A stretch of DNA of 17,213 nucleotides, taken from Pseudomonadota bacterium. GTDB taxonomy: Bacteria; Myxococcota_A; Polyangia; Polyangiales; Polyangiaceae. Below, one piece after another: positions 1 through 6,545 of the stretch. The notes beneath the pieces were generated by a model. It worked only from the letters and a program-made list of their open reading frames with translations, did no database searches and was not told where the DNA came from. The DNA lies in NCBI GenBank assembly GCA_023428245.1, contig JAEYYX010000029.1, positions 1 to 17,213 on the forward strand. Reading direction: 5' to 3'. Made by a program: the position numbers and the translations under genes. Within the stretch, counting starts at the first letter, position 1. The number at the start of each line of letters is the position of its first letter.

Positions 1-93
1 GGGGGGGTGCGGCGCCCGGGGCGTCGCCTACCAAGCCGGGAGATAAGAGCGCTCACGTCGTCTCGACGAAAGATCACGAAGAAGGAGAGTGCA

Positions 94-1083
94 ATGATCA
101 CATTGGATGGGAAGACATACGAACCTAAGGCGGGCGAGTCGGTGCTCGAGTGCTTGTCGCGTCATGGCGTCTCCGTTCCTTCCTTCTGCCAGAGCGGAGT
201 CTGTCAAACTTGCCTGATGAGGGCGGTCGATGGTGACGTGCCGGCTCGAGCGCAGCAGGGACTCAAAGAATCCTGGAAGAAGCGCGGCTTTTTCCTCACG
301 TGCGTTTGTAGTGCCGACCTCCCCCTCGCCATCGAGCGAGGTCAGGCCGCGGAGCGCTTCAGCTCGCGCATCCTGAGCGTGCAAGCCCTCTCCCCCCGGG
401 TGAGCCGCGTGTACCTCGAGCGACCTTCCGGTTTTCAGTTCGAAGCGGGCCAGTTCATTCAAGTGATCCGCAGCGAGGACGGCGCGCGGAGACCTTATTC
501 GGTCGCCTCCCTTCCGGATGCCGATCACATCGAGCTCCACGTTGCGATCTTCCCGGACGGAGAGCTGAGTCCTTGGCTGAGCTCATCTGTCGGCGCACCC
601 ATCGAACTCGAAGGACCGTTCGGCGAGTGTGTGTACGTCCCGGTCGAACCTGAGCGTCCCCTCGTTCTCGCGGGGACGGGAACTGGGCTGGCTCCCTTGA
701 TCGGAGTCTTCCGCGCAGCGCTGGAAAGCGGACACCAAGGACCGATCACGCTCTATCATGGAGCCCGGAGCGCCAGCGATCTCTACTTCACGGACGAGCT
801 CCGCTCCCTCCTCACGAACTCTCAACATCGCATCATCGAACTCTTGCTCGAAGGGGACGAATCCGAGGTCATCCCTGAGCCGCCGCTCGCAAGACGGATC
901 GGAGACCTTGTCGAGGTCGTCCTCGAAGAGCAAAAGGCACCTCTGGCTTCCCGTTTTTACCTATGCGGCGCTCCAGAGTTGGTTCAGCGTCTGAAGAAGA
1001 AGCTCTATTTGAAAGGCGCGAGCTTGGACAAGATTCACGCCGATCCGTTCCTCTCGCGAGCGCCCCCTGCGAGCGCTTCATGA
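94..1083 (+). CDS. NAD(P)H oxidoreductase with N-terminal [2Fe-2S] ferredoxin domain and FAD/NAD domains
   Basis: This 329-residue protein is a soluble electron-transfer reductase in which NAD(P)H reduces FAD and then a plant-type [2Fe-2S] cluster. Residues 1-85 form the ferredoxin domain, with ligands C32, C37 and C40 (C-x4-C-x2-C) and a fourth from C70 or C72. The FAD motif RPYSVAS is at 133-139, the nucleotide-binding GTGTGLAPL at 194-202, and the C-terminal CGAP at 291-294. This domain order is that of methane monooxygenase/phenol hydroxylase reductases; E. coli Hcr has the same modules with ferredoxin at the other end. The ATG at 94 was chosen because AAGGAG (82-87) lies six bases upstream and the ferredoxin fold starts directly there; an upstream in-frame GTG at 7 would only add an unrelated tail. 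The NsrR-like gene follows, so a role in nitrosative stress (for example as partner of an off-window enzyme) is possible but inferred. Confidence 0.88.
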   Translation: MITLDGKTYEPKAGESVLECLSRHGVSVPSFCQSGVCQTCLMRAVDGDVPARAQQGLKESWKKRGFFLTCVCSADLPLAIERGQAAERFSSRILSVQALSPRVSRVYLERPSGFQFEAGQFIQVIRSEDGARRPYSVASLPDADHIELHVAIFPDGELSPWLSSSVGAPIELEGPFGECVYVPVEPERPLVLAGTGTGLAPLIGVFRAALESGHQGPITLYHGARSASDLYFTDELRSLLTNSQHRIIELLLEGDESEVIPEPPLARRIGDLVEVVLEEQKAPLASRFYLCGAPELVQRLKKKLYLKGASLDKIHADPFLSRAPPASAS

Positions 1084-1084
1084 C

Positions 1085-1100
1085 CCTGACCAAGGTCAGG
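1085..1100. promoter_or_regulatory. Short inverted repeat between the reductase gene and the nsrR-like gene
   Basis: The arms CCTGACC and GGTCAGG are perfect and separated only by AA. The repeat starts just after the reductase stop codon and ends 76 bases before the GTG start proposed for the Rrf2 regulator. The two-base spacer is too short for a normal hairpin loop and there is no T tract, so a protein-binding site (possibly for autoregulation) is somewhat more likely than a terminator. The role is inferred. Confidence 0.35.
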
Positions 1101-1176
1101 TTCCCTTCCGCCCTCCTCGCTCTCATGCCCTTTCCCTCCAATGACAGGGGGGAAATTTTCTGAAAGACTCGGGTTC

Positions 1177-1620
1177 GTGCAGCTCACGCAACACAGCGAC
1201 TTTGCGCTTCGAACTTTGGTTGCCCTCGGCGCGAGCTCCCCGGAACCTCTGACCGCTGCTGAGATCAGCGCCGCTCATGGGATCTCGGTGCATCACGTTC
1301 TCAAGATCATCCAGCGGCTGTCACTGCTCGGATACGTCGAAACAACTCGAGGTCGCGGCGGAGGTGTTCGACTTGCGCTGTCCCCCGAGCAGATTCGCCT
1401 CGGCGAGCTCCTCCGCCAAACGGAAGTCGAGATCGGCGTCGTCGCATGCCTGCGCGATGGGGATACTCCCTGTACGATTGAACCAGCTTGCAGCCTCAAG
1501 GGCGTCTTCCAGCGAGCGACCGACGCATTCTTCGAAGTTCTCGACCAGCACACCTTGGCCGACGTACTCCGACCAAAACGCGGCATCGCGCGGCTCCTGC
1601 AGCTCGGTCGTCCTGCCTAG
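1177..1620 (+). CDS. nsrR: Rrf2-family transcriptional regulator, NsrR-like (nitric oxide sensor)
   Basis: Family knowledge: NsrR proteins are dimeric repressors whose [4Fe-4S] or [2Fe-2S] cluster reacts with nitric oxide, releasing genes for NO and nitrite metabolism. Seen here: a winged helix-turn-helix at residues 25-65 with the Rrf2 signature RGRGGGVRLA, three cysteines C91, C99 and C105 followed by a coiled dimerisation helix, and a C-terminal TLADVL segment that resembles E. coli NsrR. The cysteine spacing C-x7-C-x5-C is longer in the first gap than in E. coli NsrR (C-x4-C-x5-C). The GTG start at 1177 gives the family-typical N terminus (M/V)QLTxxxDFALR; an in-frame ATG at 1141 would add 12 unmatched residues. 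Neither start has a clear Shine-Dalgarno site. The Rrf2 assignment is firm. NsrR is likely, with another Fe-S Rrf2 regulator (IscR or RirA type) the main alternative. Confidence 0.78.
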   Translation: MQLTQHSDFALRTLVALGASSPEPLTAAEISAAHGISVHHVLKIIQRLSLLGYVETTRGRGGGVRLALSPEQIRLGELLRQTEVEIGVVACLRDGDTPCTIEPACSLKGVFQRATDAFFEVLDQHTLADVLRPKRGIARLLQLGRPA

Positions 1621-1734
1621 AGCTTGCCCGCCTCGCGACACTTGCGCGCGCAGCCCGCGTCCGCCCGCTCGGATGCCCCCTGCGCCCCTCGCGCGCACCG
1701 CCAGCGAGGGAGCACGCGAGAGACACTTTCGAGA

Positions 1735-1757
1735 AGGCGCCCTTGGCCCAGGGGCCT
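1735..1757. terminator. Possible bidirectional terminator hairpin between convergent genes
   Basis: An eight-pair stem (AGGC and CCCT pairing with AGGG and GCCT, with G1739 bulged) closes a six-base loop. It lies in the gap between the converging ends of the nsrR-like gene and the DUF3365 gene. There is no T tract on either strand, so the assignment rests on position and folding only. Confidence 0.3.
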
Positions 1758-1761
1758 CCCT

Positions 1762-2346
1762 TCAGAGCGGGATGCGCACGACCACACCGCCCATCACATC
1801 GCCGATCTGAAAGTCGGTCCGGGGCGCGTCTTTGTGCTCATTGTGGCACTTCACACAGGCCTCCGCGACTCCCACATCCGCGTAGACTGCAGTGAAGTAT
1901 TTCTGCCCACCGAGCTCCTCCTCGCCGTAAAAGTTCGTTCCCTTGTTCGCCGCCACGAACTCGAGCCCCTTCTTCTCGAGCTCTGTCGACGGCTTGTTCT
2001 GCTTGTTCAAAGGCCACAAGCTGAGAAGGGAGTAGGTGAACCCTGCTTCCTTCTTCGCGACCATCTCCGCGCCCATGCGGAACATCTGGGCAGGCAGCGG
2101 AAGCGTCTTTTCGTCCTCCCAGTGCTCGGTCGCCTTGATGATGTTCTCTTTGTTCTGCAGCCGGTTGACGACGTTCTTGGTATAGACGACCCGGTCCGAC
2201 TCCATGACGGCATGGAGAGCGTCAGCGAAGCGCTGTGGGGAGATTCCCGCCGCCTGGGGAGCTGCGCCTTCGGGAGCCGCTTCTTTCTGGCAGGAGAGTG
2301 GAGAAACGGCGAGGAGAATGAACAAGATGCTTCGGAGATTCTTCAT
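1762..2346 (-). CDS. DUF3365 (Tll0287-like) heme-binding protein, probable lipoprotein
   Basis: This 194-residue exported protein has a charged N terminus (MKNLR), a hydrophobic stretch and a cysteine at 19 in a loose lipobox-like context (PLSC). The rest matches the DUF3365 pattern: a helical N-terminal half, the segment YSLLSLWPLNKQNKP at about 105-119, one c-type heme site C164-V-K-C167-H168, and a closing GDVMGGVVVRIPL. Family members bind one heme covalently and are found as periplasmic sensors or electron carriers. The ATG at 2346 was chosen because the signal peptide begins there; an upstream ATG at 2415 would add 23 unrelated residues and overlap the decaheme gene. It is the last gene of the minus-strand redox set, 44 bases after the decaheme gene, and has no clear Shine-Dalgarno site. 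Its exact role is unknown. Confidence 0.82.
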   Translation of the reverse strand: MKNLRSILFILLAVSPLSCQKEAAPEGAAPQAAGISPQRFADALHAVMESDRVVYTKNVVNRLQNKENIIKATEHWEDEKTLPLPAQMFRMGAEMVAKKEAGFTYSLLSLWPLNKQNKPSTELEKKGLEFVAANKGTNFYGEEELGGQKYFTAVYADVGVAEACVKCHNEHKDAPRTDFQIGDVMGGVVVRIPL

Positions 2347-2348
2347 GA

Positions 2349-2384
2349 TAACAGCCAAAAGGTAACAGCCAAGAGATAACAGAT
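2349..2384. repeat. Tandem 14-bp repeat with TAACAG core
   Basis: TAACAG occurs at 2349, 2363 and 2377, exactly 14 bases apart. The first two copies share TAACAGCCAA and the third diverges after its first six bases. The array fills most of the 44-base gap between the decaheme gene and the DUF3365 gene, directly upstream of the latter's start, where it could affect initiation or simply be a small slippage-derived repeat. Confidence 0.6.
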
Positions 2385-2390
2385 GTGTTG

Positions 2391-3587
2391 CTATTGAGTT
2401 CTTTTCGTGGCCCACTCGACGCTAACAATGTTCGTCCGGGGACGTCGGTGAAAGTTCTTCTGGACCAGCTCAGAGTCGGCGATTGCGTCGATAGAGAAGC
2501 CGAGCCCGTGACAGCTCAAGCAAACGCTGCGCAGCATCTTCTCGGGGGGACGCAGGTTGTCGTTCTGGTTGTGCGAGGCAAACATGACCCCCAACTCGTC
2601 GTCGGCAGACGGCATGTGACAGGTCGCACAGGTGACCGCTCCTTTCGCCGCCATTTCGCCGCGCAGGGCCCGTTCGGTGAGCTCGAAGTGCTTCGAGCTC
2701 CGATAGCTCCTCGTGTGCTCGTCATTGTGACACCCCTCACAGGCGGTCACCGACGCAAACAGTGGATCGTCGGGCCTCTTGTGACAGCTCGCGCAAGAGA
2801 GCTCGTGCCCGGCCGCACTCGCTTTCATGGGAAGGCGAGCGAGCGCGGGCGACATGCGCGAAAGCCCCCGTGCCGCGCGCATCCCGTGTTTCCCGAGAGC
2901 AAAAGTCTGCGCCTGTGAGGCGTGACAGTTCGCGCAAGAGGCGTCGCTAGCGCCAACGCCAAGACGCGCGCGATCCTCGGAAGGACACGGTTTCGCGTCG
3001 ACCCGCGGCACGATCGGTTCACTCGAGAGCTCCGGCTCTCCGGCGTGTTTGACGAGGAAGTCTTCGTAGATGCCGCGGTTGTCGTGGTAGTTATGGCAGC
3101 CTGTCGAGGCGCAGCTGTCGAAAGCGAGCCCTTGGTGGGAGGGTCGCTCTTCTCCGATCTCCTGGTGACAGCGGTAGCAGTAGTCGCGCGGCAAGCTCAG
3201 GCCCTCGGTGGTGCGCCCGGGAGCGTGCTCAACGTGACACGTCAAACAGGAGCGCGCATCAAGCTCGGCGATGCGATTCGCGTTCCGAGGATCTGTGAAC
3301 TTGCTCTTTGGGTGAGAGTCTTTGGAGGCGGTGAGCTCGGCGCCGTGACAGTGAATACAGGCGCCGTCGAGATCCTCCGTGCTTGAGAACGACGCAGTGT
3401 GACAAGCGGCGCAGTCGAGCTCGATCTGATAGTGGCCGGAGCTGGTGGGCCCGGGCAGAAAGATCACGCGGGCCTCAGACTTGTCGCTATTCATGATCGC
3501 TCCAAGCCCGGAAGCAGAGAGCGCCGTGACGAGAAGGAAGAGCGCCCAAGGGCGGCGCGAAATCGAGGGTTCGTTCGCGTCGACCAT
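2391..3587 (-). CDS. Periplasmic decaheme c-type cytochrome with N-terminal membrane anchor
   Basis: The 398-residue protein has a hydrophobic segment at about 14-31 (anchor or uncleaved signal), followed by ten c-type heme sites. Their first cysteines are at 59, 77, 114, 137, 159, 218, 265, 283, 320 and 356. Nine are CxxCH; the fifth (C159-C164-H165) is CX4CH. The C-terminal part, CATCHMP at 320-326, then H339, then CLSCH at 356, resembles the end of NrfA and octaheme hydroxylamine oxidoreductase/tetrathionate reductase cytochromes, where CHMP is followed by a distal heme-ligating histidine. No CxxCK site is present, so it is not a standard NrfA. The ATG at 3587 overlaps the upstream stop by one base (TGATG) and has no Shine-Dalgarno site, implying translational coupling with the flavoprotein. 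It is probably the periplasmic electron acceptor or terminal reductase of that membrane protein. The substrate is unknown. Confidence 0.88.
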   Translation of the reverse strand: MVDANEPSISRRPWALFLLVTALSASGLGAIMNSDKSEARVIFLPGPTSSGHYQIELDCAACHTASFSSTEDLDGACIHCHGAELTASKDSHPKSKFTDPRNANRIAELDARSCLTCHVEHAPGRTTEGLSLPRDYCYRCHQEIGEERPSHQGLAFDSCASTGCHNYHDNRGIYEDFLVKHAGEPELSSEPIVPRVDAKPCPSEDRARLGVGASDASCANCHASQAQTFALGKHGMRAARGLSRMSPALARLPMKASAAGHELSCASCHKRPDDPLFASVTACEGCHNDEHTRSYRSSKHFELTERALRGEMAAKGAVTCATCHMPSADDELGVMFASHNQNDNLRPPEKMLRSVCLSCHGLGFSIDAIADSELVQKNFHRRPRTNIVSVEWATKRTQ

Positions 3588-5659
3588 CAGAAAAAGTAGA
3601 CCTTTGCGATATGGACCAAGAGCAGGACCGGTAGGGGCCAAAGCGCATAGATATGGATGCGGTTGACCCATAACCTCCGCCGCGGACGCTCACGCTCAGG
3701 GGCCCACTCGGGCAAAAGCGCCGCGAGGGCTCCGAGCAGCGTACCCAGGAGGACAACCAGGATGAGTGCGCGATCGAGACCGTGGCCGAGACGCAGCCCC
3801 GTGTGCAAAGCGAGTCCGACCAGACCCAGCACTCCAACCAGCGCATGAAAAGTTCGGAGTTTCTCGAAACGGAGGCAGCCGAGCCATTCGAGCCGCTTCC
3901 TGACGGACATCAGGAGGCCGACGAGATAGAGCCCCACCAGGGAGAACCCCGTCCATTGTTTGAGCTCCTTATCTCGCCAGAGCGCATCGTAGCTGGCATC
4001 CTGAATCGACCCCGAAAAGGGGATCGGCCCGGTGAGTAGATAGGCCGCAGCCAGAAGCGCAGCGACAATTGAAAGTGGCCCAAGCCACACCGAACGCCGC
4101 GGCGTCTCGACGGGCACAAATAGACTCGCCACCAGGGGTTCACAGGTTCCACATACCCGAGAGGCGCCTGTCCTCTGACAGACGAGTTCGAGAGAATCGC
4201 ATCCGTCCTCTCGAGCCCGCCTGAGGGCACCGGCCGTGACTCCGGTACAAGTGCAGACCGTGGCCGATTCGGGCCAATCGAGGATCGTGAGGTGGGCCTC
4301 GCGAAAGACCAGCTCGCCCTTCCGAAATCGCGCGAGTTCAGCGCGGCTGACTCGTTCTTTCCGCGCCAGGGCGCTCTCAACTCGACTCAGCTCGGACCAC
4401 CCTCCGATCACGACCGCGCCAATGAGCCGGCCCCGCGAAACGACAAGCCTGCGGTAGCTCGTAGCGTCTTCGTAGATGGCGACGTCGACGCCAACGCCTG
4501 TCGCGCCGCTCTCCCCGAGCACCGTCACCGGTAACCCCTCGAACTTCAGCCGGGTCCCCACACCGCTCGGCTCGAAACGGGCTTCCTTTCGCCCCCCGAG
4601 GTGTTCCGCGAGCACCTCGGCCATCGCATACCCAGGGGCCACGAGGCCAAAAGTATAACCGCGGTGCCTTGCGCACTCCCCGATCGCGTAGATCTTCGGA
4701 TCACTCGTACAGAGGACGTCGTCGACCTCGATGCCACCAAAAAGGTCACAGGTCAGCCCCGCCGCGCTCGCTAACTTGTCCCGGGGCCGCACGCCCATCG
4801 CTAGGATCACAAGCCCAAAGACCTGGCCCGGAGCGTCTTCGCATTCGAGCAGAGTACCTCTCTCCTGCTCGACAAACGCGAGGATGCGAGCAGACATATG
4901 TAAGGTCAGCCCAGGGCGAGCGAGCCCTTGGAGGAGCGCTTGCCCAGTGTTCGCCTCGATCTGTCGCGATAGGGGATAGGCTTGCGCGTCAAATACGTGA
5001 ACCGAATGCCCCTCCGCGAGGAGCACATCCGCGAGCTCGAGGCCCAGGAGCCCCGCGCCCACGATCGCGACAGGAAGCTCTGCCTCGCGAGCGCGCGCCG
5101 CCAAGACCAGGACTTCGCTCGCATCGCTCGTCGAGCGGAAGGGGCGCACGTCTCGCCCGGTGTTCCCCGGAATTTTCCCGAGCACCGGCTGCGACCCAGT
5201 CGCGAGCACTAACACGTCATAGGGGGCTTCGAGACCATTGTCAGAGATCACGACAGCCCGCCCCCTATCGATCTGGATCACCGGATCCACGTGGAGCGTT
5301 ACGTTTTCTTCCTGGAACCAAGTCTCTTCCTTCAAGGCGAGGTCGCTCGGGGACGCCCCCCGCAGCATCTTCGCGAGGTGCACCCGATCGTAGGCAGGCT
5401 CGTCCCCGAAGACGCGCAAGCTGCAGCCCGCAAACTGAGCGCGGGCTCGGATTTCTTCGCAGAAACGTTGGCCCACCATGCCGTGGCCGACCACCACGAT
5501 CCGCGATGGAACAGCCTGTTCTTCCTTCTTCTCCTGGTCTCCGGGGCCAGGCTCGTCCATATCCCGCCGAAGGCTGATCTCCGCTTGTACGTCCTCGACC
5601 GGAAAATCTTCCTCACGCGTGCGCGCCATCGAGTCGGGGGTTCCTGTTAGAGTCGCCAT
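3587..5659 (-). CDS. NirB-type NAD(P)H-dependent FAD oxidoreductase with [2Fe-2S] BFD domain fused to a di-heme b membrane domain
   Basis: This 690-residue fusion starts with a charged tail (1-50). The FAD-binding motif VVVGHGMVG is at 55-63, the NAD-binding GAGLLGLELA at 201-210, and a second FAD motif IYAIGE at 323-328. A BFD-like [2Fe-2S] site (C469, C471, C503, C506) follows at about 465-510, in NirB order, but there is no siroheme/sulfite-reductase half. Residues 525-690 instead hold five hydrophobic helices. H605 and H619 (helix 3) and H669 and H683 (helix 5) make two H-x13-H pairs, the bis-heme pattern of ferric reductase/NADPH oxidase membrane domains. Inferred role: to carry electrons from cytoplasmic NAD(P)H across the inner membrane to the coupled decaheme cytochrome. 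The ATG at 5659 was chosen because it lies downstream of the 5693-5717 palindrome; an in-frame TTG at 5698 would place the start inside that site, and ATGs at 5629 and 5560 remain possible. Confidence 0.88.
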   Translation of the reverse strand: MATLTGTPDSMARTREEDFPVEDVQAEISLRRDMDEPGPGDQEKKEEQAVPSRIVVVGHGMVGQRFCEEIRARAQFAGCSLRVFGDEPAYDRVHLAKMLRGASPSDLALKEETWFQEENVTLHVDPVIQIDRGRAVVISDNGLEAPYDVLVLATGSQPVLGKIPGNTGRDVRPFRSTSDASEVLVLAARAREAELPVAIVGAGLLGLELADVLLAEGHSVHVFDAQAYPLSRQIEANTGQALLQGLARPGLTLHMSARILAFVEQERGTLLECEDAPGQVFGLVILAMGVRPRDKLASAAGLTCDLFGGIEVDDVLCTSDPKIYAIGECARHRGYTFGLVAPGYAMAEVLAEHLGGRKEARFEPSGVGTRLKFEGLPVTVLGESGATGVGVDVAIYEDATSYRRLVVSRGRLIGAVVIGGWSELSRVESALARKERVSRAELARFRKGELVFREAHLTILDWPESATVCTCTGVTAGALRRAREDGCDSLELVCQRTGASRVCGTCEPLVASLFVPVETPRRSVWLGPLSIVAALLAAAYLLTGPIPFSGSIQDASYDALWRDKELKQWTGFSLVGLYLVGLLMSVRKRLEWLGCLRFEKLRTFHALVGVLGLVGLALHTGLRLGHGLDRALILVVLLGTLLGALAALLPEWAPERERPRRRLWVNRIHIYALWPLPVLLLVHIAKVYFF

Positions 5660-5692
5660 GTCCTTGGGAGGCCCGCCGGCGGCGCCGGGAGC

Positions 5693-5717
5693 AAACAAGT
5701 ATTTTCATTACTTGTTT
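5693..5717. promoter_or_regulatory. 25-bp palindrome, candidate NsrR/Rrf2 operator
   Basis: Perfect 9-bp arms AAACAAGTA (5693-5701) and TACTTGTTT (5709-5717) flank the spacer TTTTCAT. The central 23 bases match the enterobacterial NsrR consensus (an 11-1-11 inverted repeat of the type AAGATGYATTT) at 16 of 22 specified positions by hand alignment. It lies 34 bases upstream of the proposed flavoprotein ATG in an AT-rich patch within GC-rich DNA, where a promoter would be expected. The symmetry is seen directly. The link to the nsrR-like gene in this window is inference. Confidence 0.6.
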
Positions 5718-5858
5718 ATGAGGACGCGGGATTCACTGGAACGTCTGCCAAGTTTCCCTGAGATATCTCGAGAAAAAAGCTGACCGAGAGTGTTGCCTCA
5801 AGGTATCCTGCGCGTCGCGCGCGCCCGTAAGCTTCCTGAGGGTGACTGATGCTTGCGC

Positions 5859-6329
5859 CTATTCCTCGGCTGCTTCGCAGCGCTTGACCGACCGCGGAGC
5901 GCCCGCCCTCAGCCACGTAAGAAGAGTTTCCTTGTCCTCCTGCTCCAGGGGCGAAACCCTCGGAGTCACGAGCGCGTCGAGCGGCGGCATCAAGTCGGCC
6001 TCGACCATTTGTTTCATGAGGACGAAGGTCGGCTTGCCGCTCCTTTGAGCTTGGACATCTTCGTAGTGCACCATGCCAAAGGGGGCGTCGTTCTCGGTCG
6101 GCTCCCAGTGACAACGCCGACAGCTCCGCTCCAGGACCGCCTCGACATCACAGGGAAATCCCGGCTCGGGCGAGCGCCGACCGAGCCACGGGAGCGGCCC
6201 AGCGGCCTTTCCCAGGAGCTTTGCTCCGGTATCCGCCGGGGGCGCGTCGCTCTTTTTCACCTCCTTCTCACAGCCGAACGAAAGAGCCGCGAGCAATGGT
6301 ACCAAAAAAAGCGAACTTCTGAGCCTCAC
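5859..6329 (-). CDS. Monoheme c-type cytochrome, probable lipoprotein
   Basis: This 156-residue exported protein has an N terminus MRLRSSLFLVPLLAALSFGC, a signal peptide ending in C20 with a loose lipobox. It has one c-type heme site (C70-R-R-C73-H74) and a probable methionine ligand in ADLMPP (M114). The layout (an 'LExxCxxCH' start, MPP, then TWLRAGAP near the end) is that of small class I-like cytochromes common in myxobacteria and planctomycetes. The start codon is GTG at 6329, chosen because it gives a complete signal peptide; no Shine-Dalgarno site is visible. It lies upstream of the flavoprotein gene on the same strand with a 199-base gap, so it may be transcribed separately. A role as a mobile or lipid-anchored carrier for the same electron chain is plausible from position only. 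Confidence 0.8.
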   Translation of the reverse strand: MRLRSSLFLVPLLAALSFGCEKEVKKSDAPPADTGAKLLGKAAGPLPWLGRRSPEPGFPCDVEAVLERSCRRCHWEPTENDAPFGMVHYEDVQAQRSGKPTFVLMKQMVEADLMPPLDALVTPRVSPLEQEDKETLLTWLRAGAPRSVKRCEAAEE

Positions 6330-6545
6330 CCGTATCGACTATCACACTGTGATCGCTCGCTCAGTGCGATTTTGGATTTCATTTCGAAGCGCTTCTCGAA
6401 AAAGAGATGTGCACAAAAACCCTGGGAACCGTCGAGCAGATCTCAGCAAAATACGGCGAAAGCTGTGGCAGTTTTTAGATGCTTCTAGTTTCGAGCGGGC
6501 GCCTCGTCATGTCACCTTTTCGAAACCTTGGGCAGCTGGGATCGC
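6330..6545. other. AT-richer intergenic region with several inverted repeats
   Basis: No gene is visible in these 216 bases. They hold a 13-bp palindrome (6341-6353), an inverted repeat with arms TTTCGA and TCGAAA around GAAGCGCTTC (6382-6401), and the 8-bp palindrome TGTGCACA (6408-6415). The composition is less GC-rich than the flanks, as expected for the promoter of the monoheme cytochrome gene. Confidence 0.45.
6341..6353. promoter_or_regulatory. 13-bp palindrome upstream of the monoheme cytochrome gene
   Basis: ATCACA and TGTGAT are perfect arms around a single C. The site ends 11 bases before the GTG start of the cytochrome gene. It could be an operator in the leader or promoter. It is not a CRP/FNR site, because the half-sites point the other way and the spacing is wrong. 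Confidence 0.4.

Noticed and set aside
2..46. End of an upstream gene in the second frame, ending with TAA at 44-46
   Set aside because: Only 14 codons are visible, beginning in a poly-G stretch, with no recognisable C terminus.
2391..3587. Calling the decaheme protein NrfA nitrite reductase
   Set aside because: There is no CxxCK active-site heme and it has ten heme sites instead of five; only the C-terminal part is reminiscent.
4669..5577. Long plus-strand open frame of 302 codons
   Set aside because: It lies antisense to the NirB-type flavoprotein, is Arg/Pro/Ser-rich and shows no domain; it is a by-product of high GC content.
3587..5659. Calling the flavoprotein assimilatory nitrite reductase NirB
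   Set aside because: The siroheme/[4Fe-4S] half is absent and replaced by membrane helices, so it cannot carry out the NirB reaction itself.
5657..5698. TTG start at 5698 for the flavoprotein
   Set aside because: It would put the start codon inside the 25-bp palindrome and add 13 Gly/Pro/Ala-rich residues with no family match; ATG 5659 is simpler.
6341..6353. CRP/FNR binding site
   Set aside because: CRP sites are TGTGA-N6-TCACA and FNR sites TTGAT-N4-ATCAA; here the half-sites are in the opposite order with a one-base spacer.
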